DNA of 64,000 nt from Phycisphaeraceae bacterium (GCA_020851465.1 JADZCR010000005.1:124001-188000); one strand, 5' to 3'. Counted from the stretch's first letter, positions 49,153 through 59,550 are shown. The notes: generated by a model from the letters alone, not told the origin. Translations and numbers: made by a program.

Positions 49153-50268
49153 ATGAAAATTACAAAAGTTGAAGCTATTTATCTCCGTCTGCCGGTGGTC
49201 ACCACAGACTGTGACGGTACGCAGGACGACCTTGTAGTGCTTGTACATACGGATGCAGGCATTACCGGAATCGGCGAGGTGGATTCCGCGCCGACGGTCG
49301 CCAAGGCGGTTATTGAAGCACCCATGAGTCACGCCATCGCCAACGGTCTGGCCAATGTGCTGGTGGGTGAAGATCCTCGTGATATACACCGGCTATGGGA
49401 CAAGATGTATCGCGCCTCGATCTATTACGGACGATTTGGTCCGGCGATCCACGCGATCTCCGGCGTGGACATTGCCTTATGGGATATACTCGGCAAGGTC
49501 ACCGGCCAGCCGGTCTATCGTCTGCTTGGTGGGGCGTATCAACAAAAGCTCCGCGCCTATGCGTCGATCCTCTTTGGTAGCACACCGGAAGAAACACACG
49601 CGATCGGTAAACGATGGGCGAATGCAGGGTTCACAGCGGTGAAGTTCGGCTGGGGGCCATTTGGTACTGACGCCAGGCTTGATGAACAGCATGCCGCCGC
49701 TGCACGATCAGCGCTTGGACCGGACCGTGATTTCATGATTGATGTCGGTTGTGCGTGGAACTGGAAAACAGCCGTCCTGCGAGAGCAGATGCTGCGGCAA
49801 TTCAATCCGTTCTGGATTGAAGAACCTCTTCTGGCTGACGATTACTCAGGTTATGGAAAACTCAGCGAAAGTTCACCGACACGGATCGCGGCAGGTGAAG
49901 GCGAATCAAATCCTCCTTTTTTTGAACGGTTAATGCGCGAAGGCGGCATTGATATTGTCCAACCGGATGTTGCGCGTTGCGGTGGATTGACCGCCGCCAT
50001 GCGAATCGCCGATATCGCGCGAGGATTGGGGCGAGGGGTATGCAATCATGCATATAAAACGGGGATCAGTGTCGCAGCGAGTATCCATTTTATGGCGGCA
50101 ATTCAAAACGGCGTAATACTCGAATATTGTGTTGAAGAGGGCCCGCTTCGTCAGGAGACCACCAGGGAGAGATTCCCTGTAGTGAATGGATACGTAGATG
50201 TTCCACAATCTCCAGGCCTCGGCGTGACACTGAATATGGCGACAATCGAAAAGTATCGGCAGTCATAG
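49153..50268 (+). CDS. Enolase-superfamily enzyme (mandelate racemase/muconate lactonizing type)
   Basis: The barrel has the superfamily metal ligands in order: Asp in 'FMIDVGCAW', Glu in 'WIEEPL' and Glu in 'AGEGES'. A Lys-bearing strand 'TAVKFGWG' precedes them and a 'CNHAYKTG' His/Lys region follows. Such enzymes abstract a proton alpha to a carboxylate, usually in acid-sugar dehydration or racemisation. The exact substrate is not visible. The ATG at 49153 gives 371 residues; the reading from 49063 overlaps the DUF58 gene and is disfavoured. Confidence 0.92.
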   Translation: MKITKVEAIYLRLPVVTTDCDGTQDDLVVLVHTDAGITGIGEVDSAPTVAKAVIEAPMSHAIANGLANVLVGEDPRDIHRLWDKMYRASIYYGRFGPAIHAISGVDIALWDILGKVTGQPVYRLLGGAYQQKLRAYASILFGSTPEETHAIGKRWANAGFTAVKFGWGPFGTDARLDEQHAAAARSALGPDRDFMIDVGCAWNWKTAVLREQMLRQFNPFWIEEPLLADDYSGYGKLSESSPTRIAAGEGESNPPFFERLMREGGIDIVQPDVARCGGLTAAMRIADIARGLGRGVCNHAYKTGISVAASIHFMAAIQNGVILEYCVEEGPLRQETTRERFPVVNGYVDVPQSPGLGVTLNMATIEKYRQS

Positions 50269-50451
50269 TTGACGTAAAGCGTTGTGGTTTCTGTTCGGAT
50301 TGAGATACCGGTGAGTAACCGTGGCACACGACTTTTTATTCGATTCGGTGTGGTCGAGGGTTACGATCGTGGGGGAGGGTCATGCGACATCTTGTCCACG
50401 GCGTGATTTTGCAGTTGCAAATTAACTTGCAGCGGCGAATGATGAGGCACT

Positions 50452-51843
50452 ATGTCCACTGTTCCACTCCGCCGATCTTTTGACACCAATCGCGTCGAAT
50501 TAGGCAAGCTTTTCGATAAGCTTCCGCCGCATGCAATTGAAGCGGAGATGGCTCTGCTGGGATCGATGATCCTTGATGGCTTGGTTATTGGTGAAGTGGT
50601 TCAGATCCTCAAAGGCAAGGAAGACTTCTATAAGCCGTCACACGCTGCGATCTACCAGGTACTCGTTGACCTTTACGACAAAAACCAGCCGATTGATGCT
50701 GTGCATCTTCAGCAGATGCTCAAAGATCGCGGTGAGTTGGAAAATGTTGGAGGAATCAAGTATCTCGTAGAGCTTTTTGAGTCTGTACCTTCCGCTACAA
50801 GTGCGGCGTATTACGCCAGACTCGTGCGTGAGAAATCTATTCTGCGGAAACTGATTGAGGCTGCAGGAAATGTTCTGTTTGAAGCGTACACGAGCAGCGA
50901 TCCGGTGGATGACTTGCTGGACCGTGCGGAGCAACAAATCTTTGATCTTACTGAGACGAAATCAACGACGGATGCCAGTGATCTGCACTCACTGATTCAG
51001 GAGACTTACACCCGCCTCGAAACGCATGATGGGCGTGCGATTTCAGGACTGGCGACAGGATTTATTGAGCTTGACGAGATGCTCAGCGGCTTGCAAAGCG
51101 GTGAGTTGCTTATCCTCGCAGCGCGGCCAAGCATGGGTAAAACGGCACTCGCTCTTAATATTGCTGAACATATCGGGGTGACCAGTAAACAGCCTGTTGC
51201 CATTTTTTCTTTGGAGATGAGCAAACAGCAATTGGCTCAACGACTTCTTTGTTCACGCAGCGGCGTCGATTCGCAACGGCTGCGGCGGAACATGATCCGT
51301 GCGGACGACTGGGCAGTACTACAGGATGCCTGTGGCCAACTCAGTGATGCGCCGATTTTTATCGACGATACGCCAGGGTTGACCCTGCTGGGGTTACGCG
51401 CTAAAGCACGAAGACTTGCACAGCGGCATCATATTCAGGCGATTTTTATCGATTACCTCCAACTTATGTCCGCTGGTTCTCGTACCGATTCGCGGGAGCA
51501 GGAAGTGTCCACAATTTCGCGCGGGATCAAAGCCTTGGCGCGAGAGATAAAAGTTCCTGTGGTATGTCTCAGCCAGTTGAACCGTCAAACTGCGAATCGT
51601 GAAGGTCATCGCCCGATCATGAGCGACTTGCGAGAGTCAGGTTCGATCGAGCAGGATGCGGATGTGGTGATGATGCTTCATCGCGAAGACTATTATCGCC
51701 GCAAAGAAGAGGGACACGTGGATGATAATATTGCAGAGTTGATAATCGCCAAGCAGCGTAACGGACCGACGGGTACGGTGAAATTACATTTCCAGAGTGC
51801 GACGACACGATTCAATAATCTTGCAGGTGGCGGGGCGCCGTAA
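50452..51843 (+). CDS. dnaB: Replicative DNA helicase
   Basis: DnaB is the hexameric fork helicase. The N-terminal domain opens with 'PPHAIEAEMALLGSMILD' and the RecA-like C-terminal ATPase has Walker A 'RPSMGKTALA' (near residue 225). Later 'IFIDYLQLMSAG' (near 340) and 'LSQLNRQTANR' are standard. The length is 463. GAGG lies 5 bases before the ATG. The usual neighbour rplI is not in the window. No intein or insert is visible. Confidence 0.97.
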   Translation: MSTVPLRRSFDTNRVELGKLFDKLPPHAIEAEMALLGSMILDGLVIGEVVQILKGKEDFYKPSHAAIYQVLVDLYDKNQPIDAVHLQQMLKDRGELENVGGIKYLVELFESVPSATSAAYYARLVREKSILRKLIEAAGNVLFEAYTSSDPVDDLLDRAEQQIFDLTETKSTTDASDLHSLIQETYTRLETHDGRAISGLATGFIELDEMLSGLQSGELLILAARPSMGKTALALNIAEHIGVTSKQPVAIFSLEMSKQQLAQRLLCSRSGVDSQRLRRNMIRADDWAVLQDACGQLSDAPIFIDDTPGLTLLGLRAKARRLAQRHHIQAIFIDYLQLMSAGSRTDSREQEVSTISRGIKALAREIKVPVVCLSQLNRQTANREGHRPIMSDLRESGSIEQDADVVMMLHREDYYRRKEEGHVDDNIAELIIAKQRNGPTGTVKLHFQSATTRFNNLAGGGAP

Positions 51844-52020
51844 CTCTTAGAGTCACGCAGTGTCTCTGACATCGAATGGGAATTATGTAAGGTCGCTATT
51901 CAGCTCCTACCGTGATGCGGCCACTTTTCCTGTCAGATCGCGTTTCCCGGATTAGATATATGGTTGCCTGTTGTGCCTGATCATGTCATATTCCCGTCTC
52001 CTACTTTTGGAATAGAACAC

Positions 52021-53970
52021 ATGAAGCTTTCGTACGATCCTCAGAGGACTGCTGCGCCTTTACGGGCAGCTATCGCAGAGATTGCCAAGTCCGGATTCCC
52101 TGTTTCCACTACAAAAGGAAAATCCGCGACTCTTTCCTTGGAACTTGCCGGTGACGGCCCGCGTTTCGAGGTCTGCTCAACACAGATCCGCATCAGTGGC
52201 AAGACCATTCCGCAAGTCCTTCGCGCTTTATCTGCTTTACGTGGCTTTGTGGAAACGCGTGAGATCCCCCCGAGCTATGAGGAAAAACCACGGCTTGATA
52301 CGCTTGGCCTGATGATGGACTGTTCCCGTAATGCAGTGCCATTGCTTGCCACGGTCAAATACTTTTTATCACGCATGGCATTGATGGGTATGAATCTGTT
52401 CATGCTCTACACAGAGGACACTTATGAGGTCCCTGACGAGCCGCACATCGGATACCTTCGCGGTCGATACACCCAGAAAGAACTGCGTGAGCTTGATGAC
52501 TACGCAGCGAGACTGGGTATCGAGATGATTCCGTGTATTCAGACGCTCGCACATCTGGCGCAACCTCTGCGATGGTGGAAGCAATATGGTGAAGTGACTG
52601 GATCGCCTGATGTGCTGTGGATTGGCGAGCCTAAAACGTACAAGTTGATCGAAAAACTGATTCGGGCCGCCAGTGCCCCATATCGCTCGAAACGAATTCA
52701 CCTTGGGATGGACGAGGCAAAACTTGGACTAGGCCGAAATAAGCCTGCAGCAGGTAAGACGAACTTCGATTTGATGACGGACCATCTGGCTCGTGTGGTG
52801 GAGATAGCAACCGGCGTTGGGCTCCAGCCGATGATCTGGAGTGATATGTTTTTCACCATTGCCGAGGAGCACGGCGGGAGCATTCCTCCGGAAGTGGCTG
52901 CGAAACTACCCCGCGAAGTCCAGCTCGTATTTTGGAACTACTACCAGTGTTACCCCAAATATTATGAGGACAAGATTGACGTCCATCGAGCGATGGGAAA
53001 GGAGCCTATTTTTGCTCCTGGCCTTTGGACCGACAATGTCTGGTGGACTCATACCTCACACGCACTGCTGGATACTGATGCAGGCATGATTGCCGCCAAA
53101 GGACGCGGTATTCGAGAGGCCTTCACCACGTTGTGGGGGGATGATGGTGGGGCGTGCAACATGTTGTCCGCTCTTCCTGCTCTGCAGCACTTCGCCGAAC
53201 ACGGCTATCGAGATACGGTTAGCAATGTGGATCTGACGCGGCAGTTCCGCGGAACGTGTGGGTGGGATTTGGATGCACTGCTCGTTGGCGAGCAAATTGA
53301 TTCGCCACCCACCTTATCCCCCACGATGAGAGAGTGGGCGAAACATCTCGGCATCAACATGCCAGAGTATGTGAAAGATAAGTTGGATATACGGGGTATC
53401 AATTTCTTTGGCCACAACCCCGGCAACTACCTGCTATGGAATGATCCGATGGTGGGCATTTATGACGGCCATATTGAGGATCTGCCTCTGACCGAGGAAT
53501 ACCAAAAAGTCACTGCAAATATTGTCGATGCACGTAAAGCGGGCCAATGTGAAAAACACCTGCTGGAGTTCGTCTACAGGCTATCTCGTGTTTTGGAGCT
53601 CAAAGCTGATTTAGGTGTCCGTCTTCGAGAGGCATACACCAAGAAGAATCGAAAAGTTTTGATTCGACTGAGTCGTCATGTATTACCCGAAGTGCTTCGT
53701 CGCGTGAAACAAGCACATGAAGCATATCGCGCTATGTGGTTTGAGCTTTATAAACCTAACGGCTATGAGGTACAGGATCTAAGGTGGTCTGGTCTGGAGG
53801 GTCGGTTGCATTCAACCAAATTACGCCTGGATGATTACCTGCAAGGGCGGGTTAAGTCTCTGCCGGAGCTTGCTGAAAAGAGGTTACCCATCAGTGACTT
53901 TCCTGAGGGAAGATTGGGATATGGCGGGCCGGCTTATCGCAAAATCGTCAGTGCGAGCGTGGTCACGTGA
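52021..53970 (+). CDS. GH20-like beta-N-acetylhexosaminidase
   Basis: The 649-residue protein carries a GH20b-type N-terminal domain (about 1-85, 'FEVCSTQIRISGKTIPQVLRALSALRGF') and a GH20-like catalytic barrel with 'IHLGMDEA' (Asp231-Glu232), the pair that carries substrate-assisted catalysis in GH20. 'PMIWSDMFF' near 280 and 'FWNYYQCYP' near 307 fit the same fold. There is no signal peptide, so it would act in the cytoplasm, cleaving terminal GlcNAc or GalNAc from imported oligosaccharides or muropeptides. The C-terminal 230 residues are helical and not recognised. The ATG at 52021 is chosen over a TTG at 51964. Confidence 0.8.
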   Translation: MKLSYDPQRTAAPLRAAIAEIAKSGFPVSTTKGKSATLSLELAGDGPRFEVCSTQIRISGKTIPQVLRALSALRGFVETREIPPSYEEKPRLDTLGLMMDCSRNAVPLLATVKYFLSRMALMGMNLFMLYTEDTYEVPDEPHIGYLRGRYTQKELRELDDYAARLGIEMIPCIQTLAHLAQPLRWWKQYGEVTGSPDVLWIGEPKTYKLIEKLIRAASAPYRSKRIHLGMDEAKLGLGRNKPAAGKTNFDLMTDHLARVVEIATGVGLQPMIWSDMFFTIAEEHGGSIPPEVAAKLPREVQLVFWNYYQCYPKYYEDKIDVHRAMGKEPIFAPGLWTDNVWWTHTSHALLDTDAGMIAAKGRGIREAFTTLWGDDGGACNMLSALPALQHFAEHGYRDTVSNVDLTRQFRGTCGWDLDALLVGEQIDSPPTLSPTMREWAKHLGINMPEYVKDKLDIRGINFFGHNPGNYLLWNDPMVGIYDGHIEDLPLTEEYQKVTANIVDARKAGQCEKHLLEFVYRLSRVLELKADLGVRLREAYTKKNRKVLIRLSRHVLPEVLRRVKQAHEAYRAMWFELYKPNGYEVQDLRWSGLEGRLHSTKLRLDDYLQGRVKSLPELAEKRLPISDFPEGRLGYGGPAYRKIVSASVVT

Positions 53971-54066
53971 TAGGCTGGAAATATCTTCCAAAATGCTTGG
54001 CCGCGTTTTTCCTGCTTATTGATAGCGAGGCAAACTTGCTCGTGAGATCAGTTTGATAATGGAGTG

Positions 54067-55041
54067 ATGAAGTTGAATCTTGATCGTGAGATACAAGTTG
54101 CGATTGATGCAGTCCGACATGCGTCGCAGGTCTGCCGGAGTGTGCAGCAGCGATTGGCGACTGTTGAGGCACTTTCCAAGAAGGATAAGAGCCCGGTGAC
54201 AGTTGCTGACTTCGCATCGCAGGCTGTGGTGTGTTCGATGTTGATGAAGGCATTTCCAGACGACACGGTCGTTGCGGAAGAAGGTACCGGCGAGCTTCGT
54301 GAAACGACACGGACATTACTCCGTGGAGTGGTTTGTGATGAAGTACGAAAAGTGTTTGGTGGAGCAACTGATGAGGAAGTTCTTACTTGGATTGAGCACG
54401 GTGCCACGGGTGACGGCCACGAGCCACGGTTTTGGACTCTTGATCCGATCGATGGCACGAAAGGATTCCTGCGAGGGGAACAATATGCGGTAGCTCTTGC
54501 ATTGCTTGAGAAGGGCAAGGTGGTGCTCGGAGCATTGGCGTGCCCTAACCTGAAGCAAGGAGACGTTGAAGGAGTGTTGCTGGTAGTACAACGCGGACAG
54601 GGTACGCGTCTGCTCTCACTCTGGGATGAAAAGAAGAAAAGTAAACAAATCAAGGTCAGCAGGACGGAAGATGTAACAACGTCTCGGTTTTGTGAGTCCG
54701 TGGAATCCGGTCACTCGGATCAGGATGCCTCGTCACAGATTGCGCAGCGATTAGGCATTTCAAGTAAACCACTGCGGATGGATAGCCAGGCAAAATACGC
54801 AGCACTTGCGGCTGGTCAGGCTGAGATTTATCTGCGTTTACCGACTCGTGCAGACTACTGTGAAAAAATCTGGGATCATGCAGCAGGGATGATCGCAGTC
54901 GAAGAAGCAGGTGGTCGGGTTACTGACATCGACGGTAATCCGCTTGACTTTACGCAAGGTAAAGAACTGCGGGCGAATCGTGGCGTGGTCGCTACCAATG
55001 CATTAGTTCATGAAGTTGTAGTCAACGCGATCAACCTATAA
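54067..55041 (+). CDS. HAL2/SAL1-type 3'(2'),5'-bisphosphate nucleotidase
   Basis: The enzyme hydrolyses PAP or PAPS to AMP or adenylylsulphate, or inositol polyphosphates. The Li-sensitive phosphatase motifs are AEE (about 70-72), DPIDGT (126-131) and 'EKIWDHAAG' near 268. 'LDPIDGTKGFLRGEQYAVALAL' and 'LGALACPNL' are nearly identical to yeast Hal2 as I recall it. At 324 residues it is longer than bacterial CysQ (about 246) and matches Hal2 (357) in insertions. The ATG at 54067 follows a GTG at 54064. It clears toxic PAP from sulphate assimilation. Confidence 0.88.
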   Translation: MKLNLDREIQVAIDAVRHASQVCRSVQQRLATVEALSKKDKSPVTVADFASQAVVCSMLMKAFPDDTVVAEEGTGELRETTRTLLRGVVCDEVRKVFGGATDEEVLTWIEHGATGDGHEPRFWTLDPIDGTKGFLRGEQYAVALALLEKGKVVLGALACPNLKQGDVEGVLLVVQRGQGTRLLSLWDEKKKSKQIKVSRTEDVTTSRFCESVESGHSDQDASSQIAQRLGISSKPLRMDSQAKYAALAAGQAEIYLRLPTRADYCEKIWDHAAGMIAVEEAGGRVTDIDGNPLDFTQGKELRANRGVVATNALVHEVVVNAINL

Positions 55042-55114
55042 AGAACAGCAGCCCTTTTGAGCGTAGTCCTCAGAAGAAAGACCTGTTTTACCTGCTAGCG
55101 TGAGTGGCTGACTG

Positions 55115-58100
55115 CTATTTCTCTTTGAAATTATCAATCGTAACCACCTCAAGCATGTTACTCGGTTTGGAAGTATTGCTGCCGCTGCTGTAGATGATCC
55201 AGTAATACAGTTTTACTCCCGGACGTAATCCGTAGATCAGATCCCCGCTTTTGACGCCATTAGGGGTGATATTGACAGACCCTCGCCCGTCGGAATGTCC
55301 GCCGACCCAGACAAAGTATTTTGTCTTTGCTGGATCGTTTCCGTCATTTACCTCAGATGGTTCAAAATGTATATGCATTCGTGTTCCGTCGTACTGGTGT
55401 TCCGGCGCGGTGAGTCTGAGCAGTTTCACTCCAGGAAGCGTGCCGGTTGATGAGGCCTCAGCAATAGGATTGGGCAGATTAAGAGCTTCTTTGGGCGCGG
55501 GCATGCGCAGTTTGCTAATACGCAGCGAATCCTTAGTCGTATCAGTTATCTCGTCATATTCTGCGAAGATCTTGCCCAGAAGAACCGTGTCTGATTTTAC
55601 CGGCTGTACGTCATTGACATACAAAATGTGCGTCCGTTGCTCGACGATGATTGCTTCAAGCGAGAGTGGCAGATCCACAATGTGGTCACCCGATTCGATA
55701 GGAATCCTTACCAGTTCTTCGCCTTCGATTCCGGACGTACCGACACCCAGCGGTGCTCCACTTCGCCACCAGGTTGTGCCAAACTTACGGTAATTGTCAT
55801 AGCCCTCGTGGCCGGGAAGTTCGAAACGGAGATAACGCCACCCATCGAAATTAAAAGCGCTCCATGAATGGGTATCGTCGCAGTTGTAGTCGTCCTTCGC
55901 ACCGATGTTGATCCATCGTTCACCCTTGGCGTCACGGAGTACATAGATAGTCCTGCCCCAACTACTGTCGCCTTTAACCCAAAGCCCAAGTCGGTCCGGT
56001 GCGCCGTTGATTACGATCGGCTTTCTCGGCCGGAGCACGTTGTACCAGGGCATTAGCTCGCGGGTCCGCTCCTGCTTTTCGAGCTTAGAGGCGAGGACTT
56101 TTCCTTTGTTACTATCGTTGACCACCGAAGCAGAGAAATTTCCTGCTGCGGGATAAAAGCCCCAGTGGTTGTTCTCGTAAAGCACGTCTCGCTCGTTCGT
56201 AAACTTCCACGATCCGTCGCCCATGTCTGCAATTTGCGTAATCTGTGCTGGTTTTGCTGCAGGTTCACGGGAGTTGTTGGGTGTGCCAAATGTGAGACGG
56301 CCGGGTTGAGCATCAGAGTTGTCAGGATCACCGAGCCTTATTTCTTTAAGTGGCGAAGTGGCGTCGGTAGTGACATAAATCACCGATGGATCGGTTGTGA
56401 TAACGACTTCATTCGATGAACGATTCGACGTTCCCTGCGGAACTGGGTTATTCATTGAATCCACAATACTTTTTGGCAGCTTCCCACCGAATACAAGTGT
56501 TGCGGGTCGTTTGCCACGGAGAGTCCATAGCGTGTACACATACCCACGGGTTTCGTGTTTGAATCGCAGACAATAGGTACTCAATGATCCTGTGGGTATC
56601 CAGCCATCAAAGTTTGCCTCATTGAGTCTGTCGGTCATTGTGGCAAACGATGCGTATGCAGGCTTGGGATCGCAATAGGGAATGCGCCGCTGGATACCGC
56701 ACCCGCCGTAGTGTTCACTTCCGTAATAATTGCCGCAGTCGAAGGCAAACCAGCCCGCGTAAAAGCGATCCACGCCGTACGCCATGTCGATCAGATTCCA
56801 TCTTGTATAGATGTCCATCTGCTCACGGTATGACACAGCTCCAGGTTCGGTTGGGACGAATGCTCCCTCACAGACTTGGAGTCGCGGTTTCTCCATGCCG
56901 TACTTTTTAAACTCCTGAACAAGCATGTAGAGACGGTGGACCGCGTTATCCTTGAGTTGCATTTCTGGAAGTCGTTCAAAATTTGGTACGTCGAGACTTG
57001 CTCCATCGATGAGATTTTTAGGGAAACCTGCACGGAGCAGCGGTATTGACATGCCCGGATCACCCCAGCCAATCAGCAGATCGCGGTCAGGATGCGCTTT
57101 TCGGAGGTATTCGCTGGCAATGCGAGCTGTTTCAAACAGCATTCGTGTTCGTTTCTTTTCCTCATCCGTGTAAACGAACGGCGGGTCTCCGAAATACTCC
57201 GGCCATGTTCCTGCAGTGAGACGAGGACTGATATGTGATTCCGTAAAGTAATTTACAACATCGGGCTTGAATTGATCGAGTAGATCTTTCTCCCATGTTA
57301 CAAAGGCTTTCTCGATTTCCTGATGAAACTTTGCGATGTCTTCGGGCTTATGGACATCATCAGCAGCCCAAGGTTGAGGTGAAACGTAATAGGCAGTGCT
57401 CTGGATGTGACCCCAGTGCTTGAGCATGAGGTCGGTGACAGGTGTTGGCGGATGCTCTGCAGCTCGAGCACCGGCAATGGTCATCAGCCGTGTGTGGTGT
57501 TCGCTCTTTGGTGTATGGTGGCCGCCGTGGTAGCTCCAATAGCCAAACATGGCCCCCTTACCCTTAGTCCATGTAACGCTGCGGGTATCTGGCGCAAGCT
57601 TGACGAATGATCGTTTCTCCGTCCAGGTGCGACCGCCGAGCGTTAGAGTCGCGGTAATATCGTGATACCCGAAAAGTTTCACAGGTACAGCTACGGCGAA
57701 ATTCTGCGATGTCGCCGGTTTAGCAGGATCACGCGGTACTAAGGTGATGTCTTTTTCCTGGTGTGTTTCTTCGGTGCCGTCATAGCTTCGAGTGAGGACA
57801 ACAAGTTTGCCGACCTGCGCTGCATTGGTGTGATTGGTAATCGATGCGGTATATGCCGCGTCTGCCGGTGCTGTCCAGACATGACCAAATGTGCCCGGAT
57901 TCCATTCGAAACCGACGGGTACTCGGCCAAGCGTCGCAGCATAGACATGCACTGAGGACGGTCGGCCGCCTTGATGGTAACTGTAATTGATGGGGTCAGG
58001 ATATGAGCGGTAGGGGTAAACCTTCTTGGTGAGTTCGATTTCGATGTGATCCATGTCAGCAAATGAGGAGAGCTGACCCGGATCGAGCGGGATTTTGATC

Positions 58101-59443
58101 AGCCAGAGTTTTGCGTCTTTTCCATTGGTGAGTTTGACGGGGAGAGTATGGTCGCCGACATGCGAATCCATTGCTCGGGGAACAGTTGCCTCGTAGCAGA
58201 CCGGATAGCCTGCGCCGGGTCTGTAAAACATCGCAGTCACAAGTGGTATTTCATCTTTATCATCATCGCTGGCTGCAATGAGATATAGCGTGTCAAATTG
58301 CCCGTTAGGAATGCGGATTTGGATGCGTCCCGGATCGCGTTCGGCGGCTCCACGCCATCGCACGAGGTTTCCATACATTGCTGGCAGATAGCCCGGTACA
58401 TTGGCTTGTCGCAGATAGCTTTGGCCGACATCGATATGGTCAAACCCCTCAGGTGTCATGCCTGGGAATGTAAATGGAACCCCCTCGACGTTAACGACTT
58501 GATCAGCAGGTGGGAGTGAAGTGGGGGCGACTCGCGCGGAGCCGAGATTTGAAGCATTCACATAACCGCCAAGACGGATCGGCTGGAATCCTGGAGTCGC
58601 CTGCGTTGACTCGATGCGAAGTGATGCTAATTCGACACCACCCGAGAGAGTGAGATTCACAGTTCCTTCGGGGTCCAGACCCTCCTCTCGCTTCCACGCA
58701 ACAAGTCGATCATCAACCCAGAATTTTACGAGGCTTTGATTTAACTCGACACGCAAATCGAGCCATTTCTGATCGGCGTCTGGTAGAAAGCTCATTGCCT
58801 CTTCAACGCGAACACGAAACTCCTCCTCCCATCCGGGATTTAATTGAGGGTAAGCCCTCAGCTGGTAGCTAAGTTTCTGGGCGAGTTGGAGCTCCGGCCA
58901 GTCACTTGCCTCGACCATAGCCTTGAGATTGAAAAATGGATTCGGAGCCTGTGAAACCGAGCATGAAATGCCGTTGTCTTTGGCAACGCGTGACAGCATT
59001 AGTGACAGTGAGGCGTCCTGGCCGTCTGAGGTTTTACGATTGGCGACGGAAAGCGTAGCGAAGCAACTGGGGGCATTACCGGTGCGCATGCGAACCAATG
59101 CACGTACTTGGATACCTGCGGGGTAGTGTGTGCGACCAGTGATTGTGAGTGTTTTCCCTGGTCGCGTGGAAATGAAAGTGTGAGTTTGATTGGCCGCCGG
59201 GTCGGTGTGCAGATCGTAGGTTGTGTTATCCAGCGTCCATGCGTTATTGTCGCTGAGTACATGCTTGAGATCAGGGGCGCTGTTCGACGTATCAGACAAC
59301 CACCATTCTGCGGGTGGAGTCTTGGCTGCCACATTCGTATTTTGCAAATCCCCCTCTGTAACGGATGAGCGTGCAGGCTCATTGCGATGGCAACCCGACA
59401 CGATTGATGTAAGGCAAACCAGTACGATCAGGTATCGCTGCAT
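55115..59443 (-). CDS. Very large secreted lipoprotein, putative glycoside hydrolase
   Basis: The 1442-residue protein starts with a lipoprotein signal (hydrophobic 'YLIVLVCLTSIV', lipobox 'VSGC', Cys18). A laminin-G/concanavalin-like beta-sandwich (about 50-290) and Ig-like domains (about 300-620) follow. A TIM-barrel-like region (about 640-1000) has 'NYFTESHISPR' near 735 and 'LQVCEGAFVP' near 858 as candidate catalytic Glu positions in the order seen in clan GH-A enzymes. A further beta-rich C terminus extends to 1442. I cannot assign a GH family. It should be anchored to the outer membrane facing outward or the periplasm. A convergent phosphatase gene and a divergent GH106-like gene flank it. 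The start has AGGA 8 bases upstream. Confidence 0.65.
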   Translation of the reverse strand: MQRYLIVLVCLTSIVSGCHRNEPARSSVTEGDLQNTNVAAKTPPAEWWLSDTSNSAPDLKHVLSDNNAWTLDNTTYDLHTDPAANQTHTFISTRPGKTLTITGRTHYPAGIQVRALVRMRTGNAPSCFATLSVANRKTSDGQDASLSLMLSRVAKDNGISCSVSQAPNPFFNLKAMVEASDWPELQLAQKLSYQLRAYPQLNPGWEEEFRVRVEEAMSFLPDADQKWLDLRVELNQSLVKFWVDDRLVAWKREEGLDPEGTVNLTLSGGVELASLRIESTQATPGFQPIRLGGYVNASNLGSARVAPTSLPPADQVVNVEGVPFTFPGMTPEGFDHIDVGQSYLRQANVPGYLPAMYGNLVRWRGAAERDPGRIQIRIPNGQFDTLYLIAASDDDKDEIPLVTAMFYRPGAGYPVCYEATVPRAMDSHVGDHTLPVKLTNGKDAKLWLIKIPLDPGQLSSFADMDHIEIELTKKVYPYRSYPDPINYSYHQGGRPSSVHVYAATLGRVPVGFEWNPGTFGHVWTAPADAAYTASITNHTNAAQVGKLVVLTRSYDGTEETHQEKDITLVPRDPAKPATSQNFAVAVPVKLFGYHDITATLTLGGRTWTEKRSFVKLAPDTRSVTWTKGKGAMFGYWSYHGGHHTPKSEHHTRLMTIAGARAAEHPPTPVTDLMLKHWGHIQSTAYYVSPQPWAADDVHKPEDIAKFHQEIEKAFVTWEKDLLDQFKPDVVNYFTESHISPRLTAGTWPEYFGDPPFVYTDEEKKRTRMLFETARIASEYLRKAHPDRDLLIGWGDPGMSIPLLRAGFPKNLIDGASLDVPNFERLPEMQLKDNAVHRLYMLVQEFKKYGMEKPRLQVCEGAFVPTEPGAVSYREQMDIYTRWNLIDMAYGVDRFYAGWFAFDCGNYYGSEHYGGCGIQRRIPYCDPKPAYASFATMTDRLNEANFDGWIPTGSLSTYCLRFKHETRGYVYTLWTLRGKRPATLVFGGKLPKSIVDSMNNPVPQGTSNRSSNEVVITTDPSVIYVTTDATSPLKEIRLGDPDNSDAQPGRLTFGTPNNSREPAAKPAQITQIADMGDGSWKFTNERDVLYENNHWGFYPAAGNFSASVVNDSNKGKVLASKLEKQERTRELMPWYNVLRPRKPIVINGAPDRLGLWVKGDSSWGRTIYVLRDAKGERWINIGAKDDYNCDDTHSWSAFNFDGWRYLRFELPGHEGYDNYRKFGTTWWRSGAPLGVGTSGIEGEELVRIPIESGDHIVDLPLSLEAIIVEQRTHILYVNDVQPVKSDTVLLGKIFAEYDEITDTTKDSLRISKLRMPAPKEALNLPNPIAEASSTGTLPGVKLLRLTAPEHQYDGTRMHIHFEPSEVNDGNDPAKTKYFVWVGGHSDGRGSVNITPNGVKSGDLIYGLRPGVKLYYWIIYSSGSNTSKPSNMLEVVTIDNFKEK

Positions 59444-59532
59444 GCCAGGATTCCTTAAAGATGGGGGAAGTCATGCTAAACCTGCGGCGAATCAGCAGCA
59501 AACGTACAAGCTTTGGGTGAAGAGCGAGTCTT

Positions 59533-59550
59533 ACAGTTGCTTACAACTGT
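59533..59550. promoter_or_regulatory. 18-bp perfect dyad in divergent glycosidase promoter region
   Basis: ACAGTTG-CTTA-CAACTGT is a perfect inverted repeat with a 4-base centre. It overlaps a candidate -35 (TTGCTT, 59537-59542) that has a candidate -10 TATCTA (59560-59565) 17 bases away, facing the GH106-like gene. Both promoter boxes match the consensus at only 3 of 6. A sugar-responsive LacI- or GntR-type operator controlling both divergent genes is inference. Confidence 0.45.
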
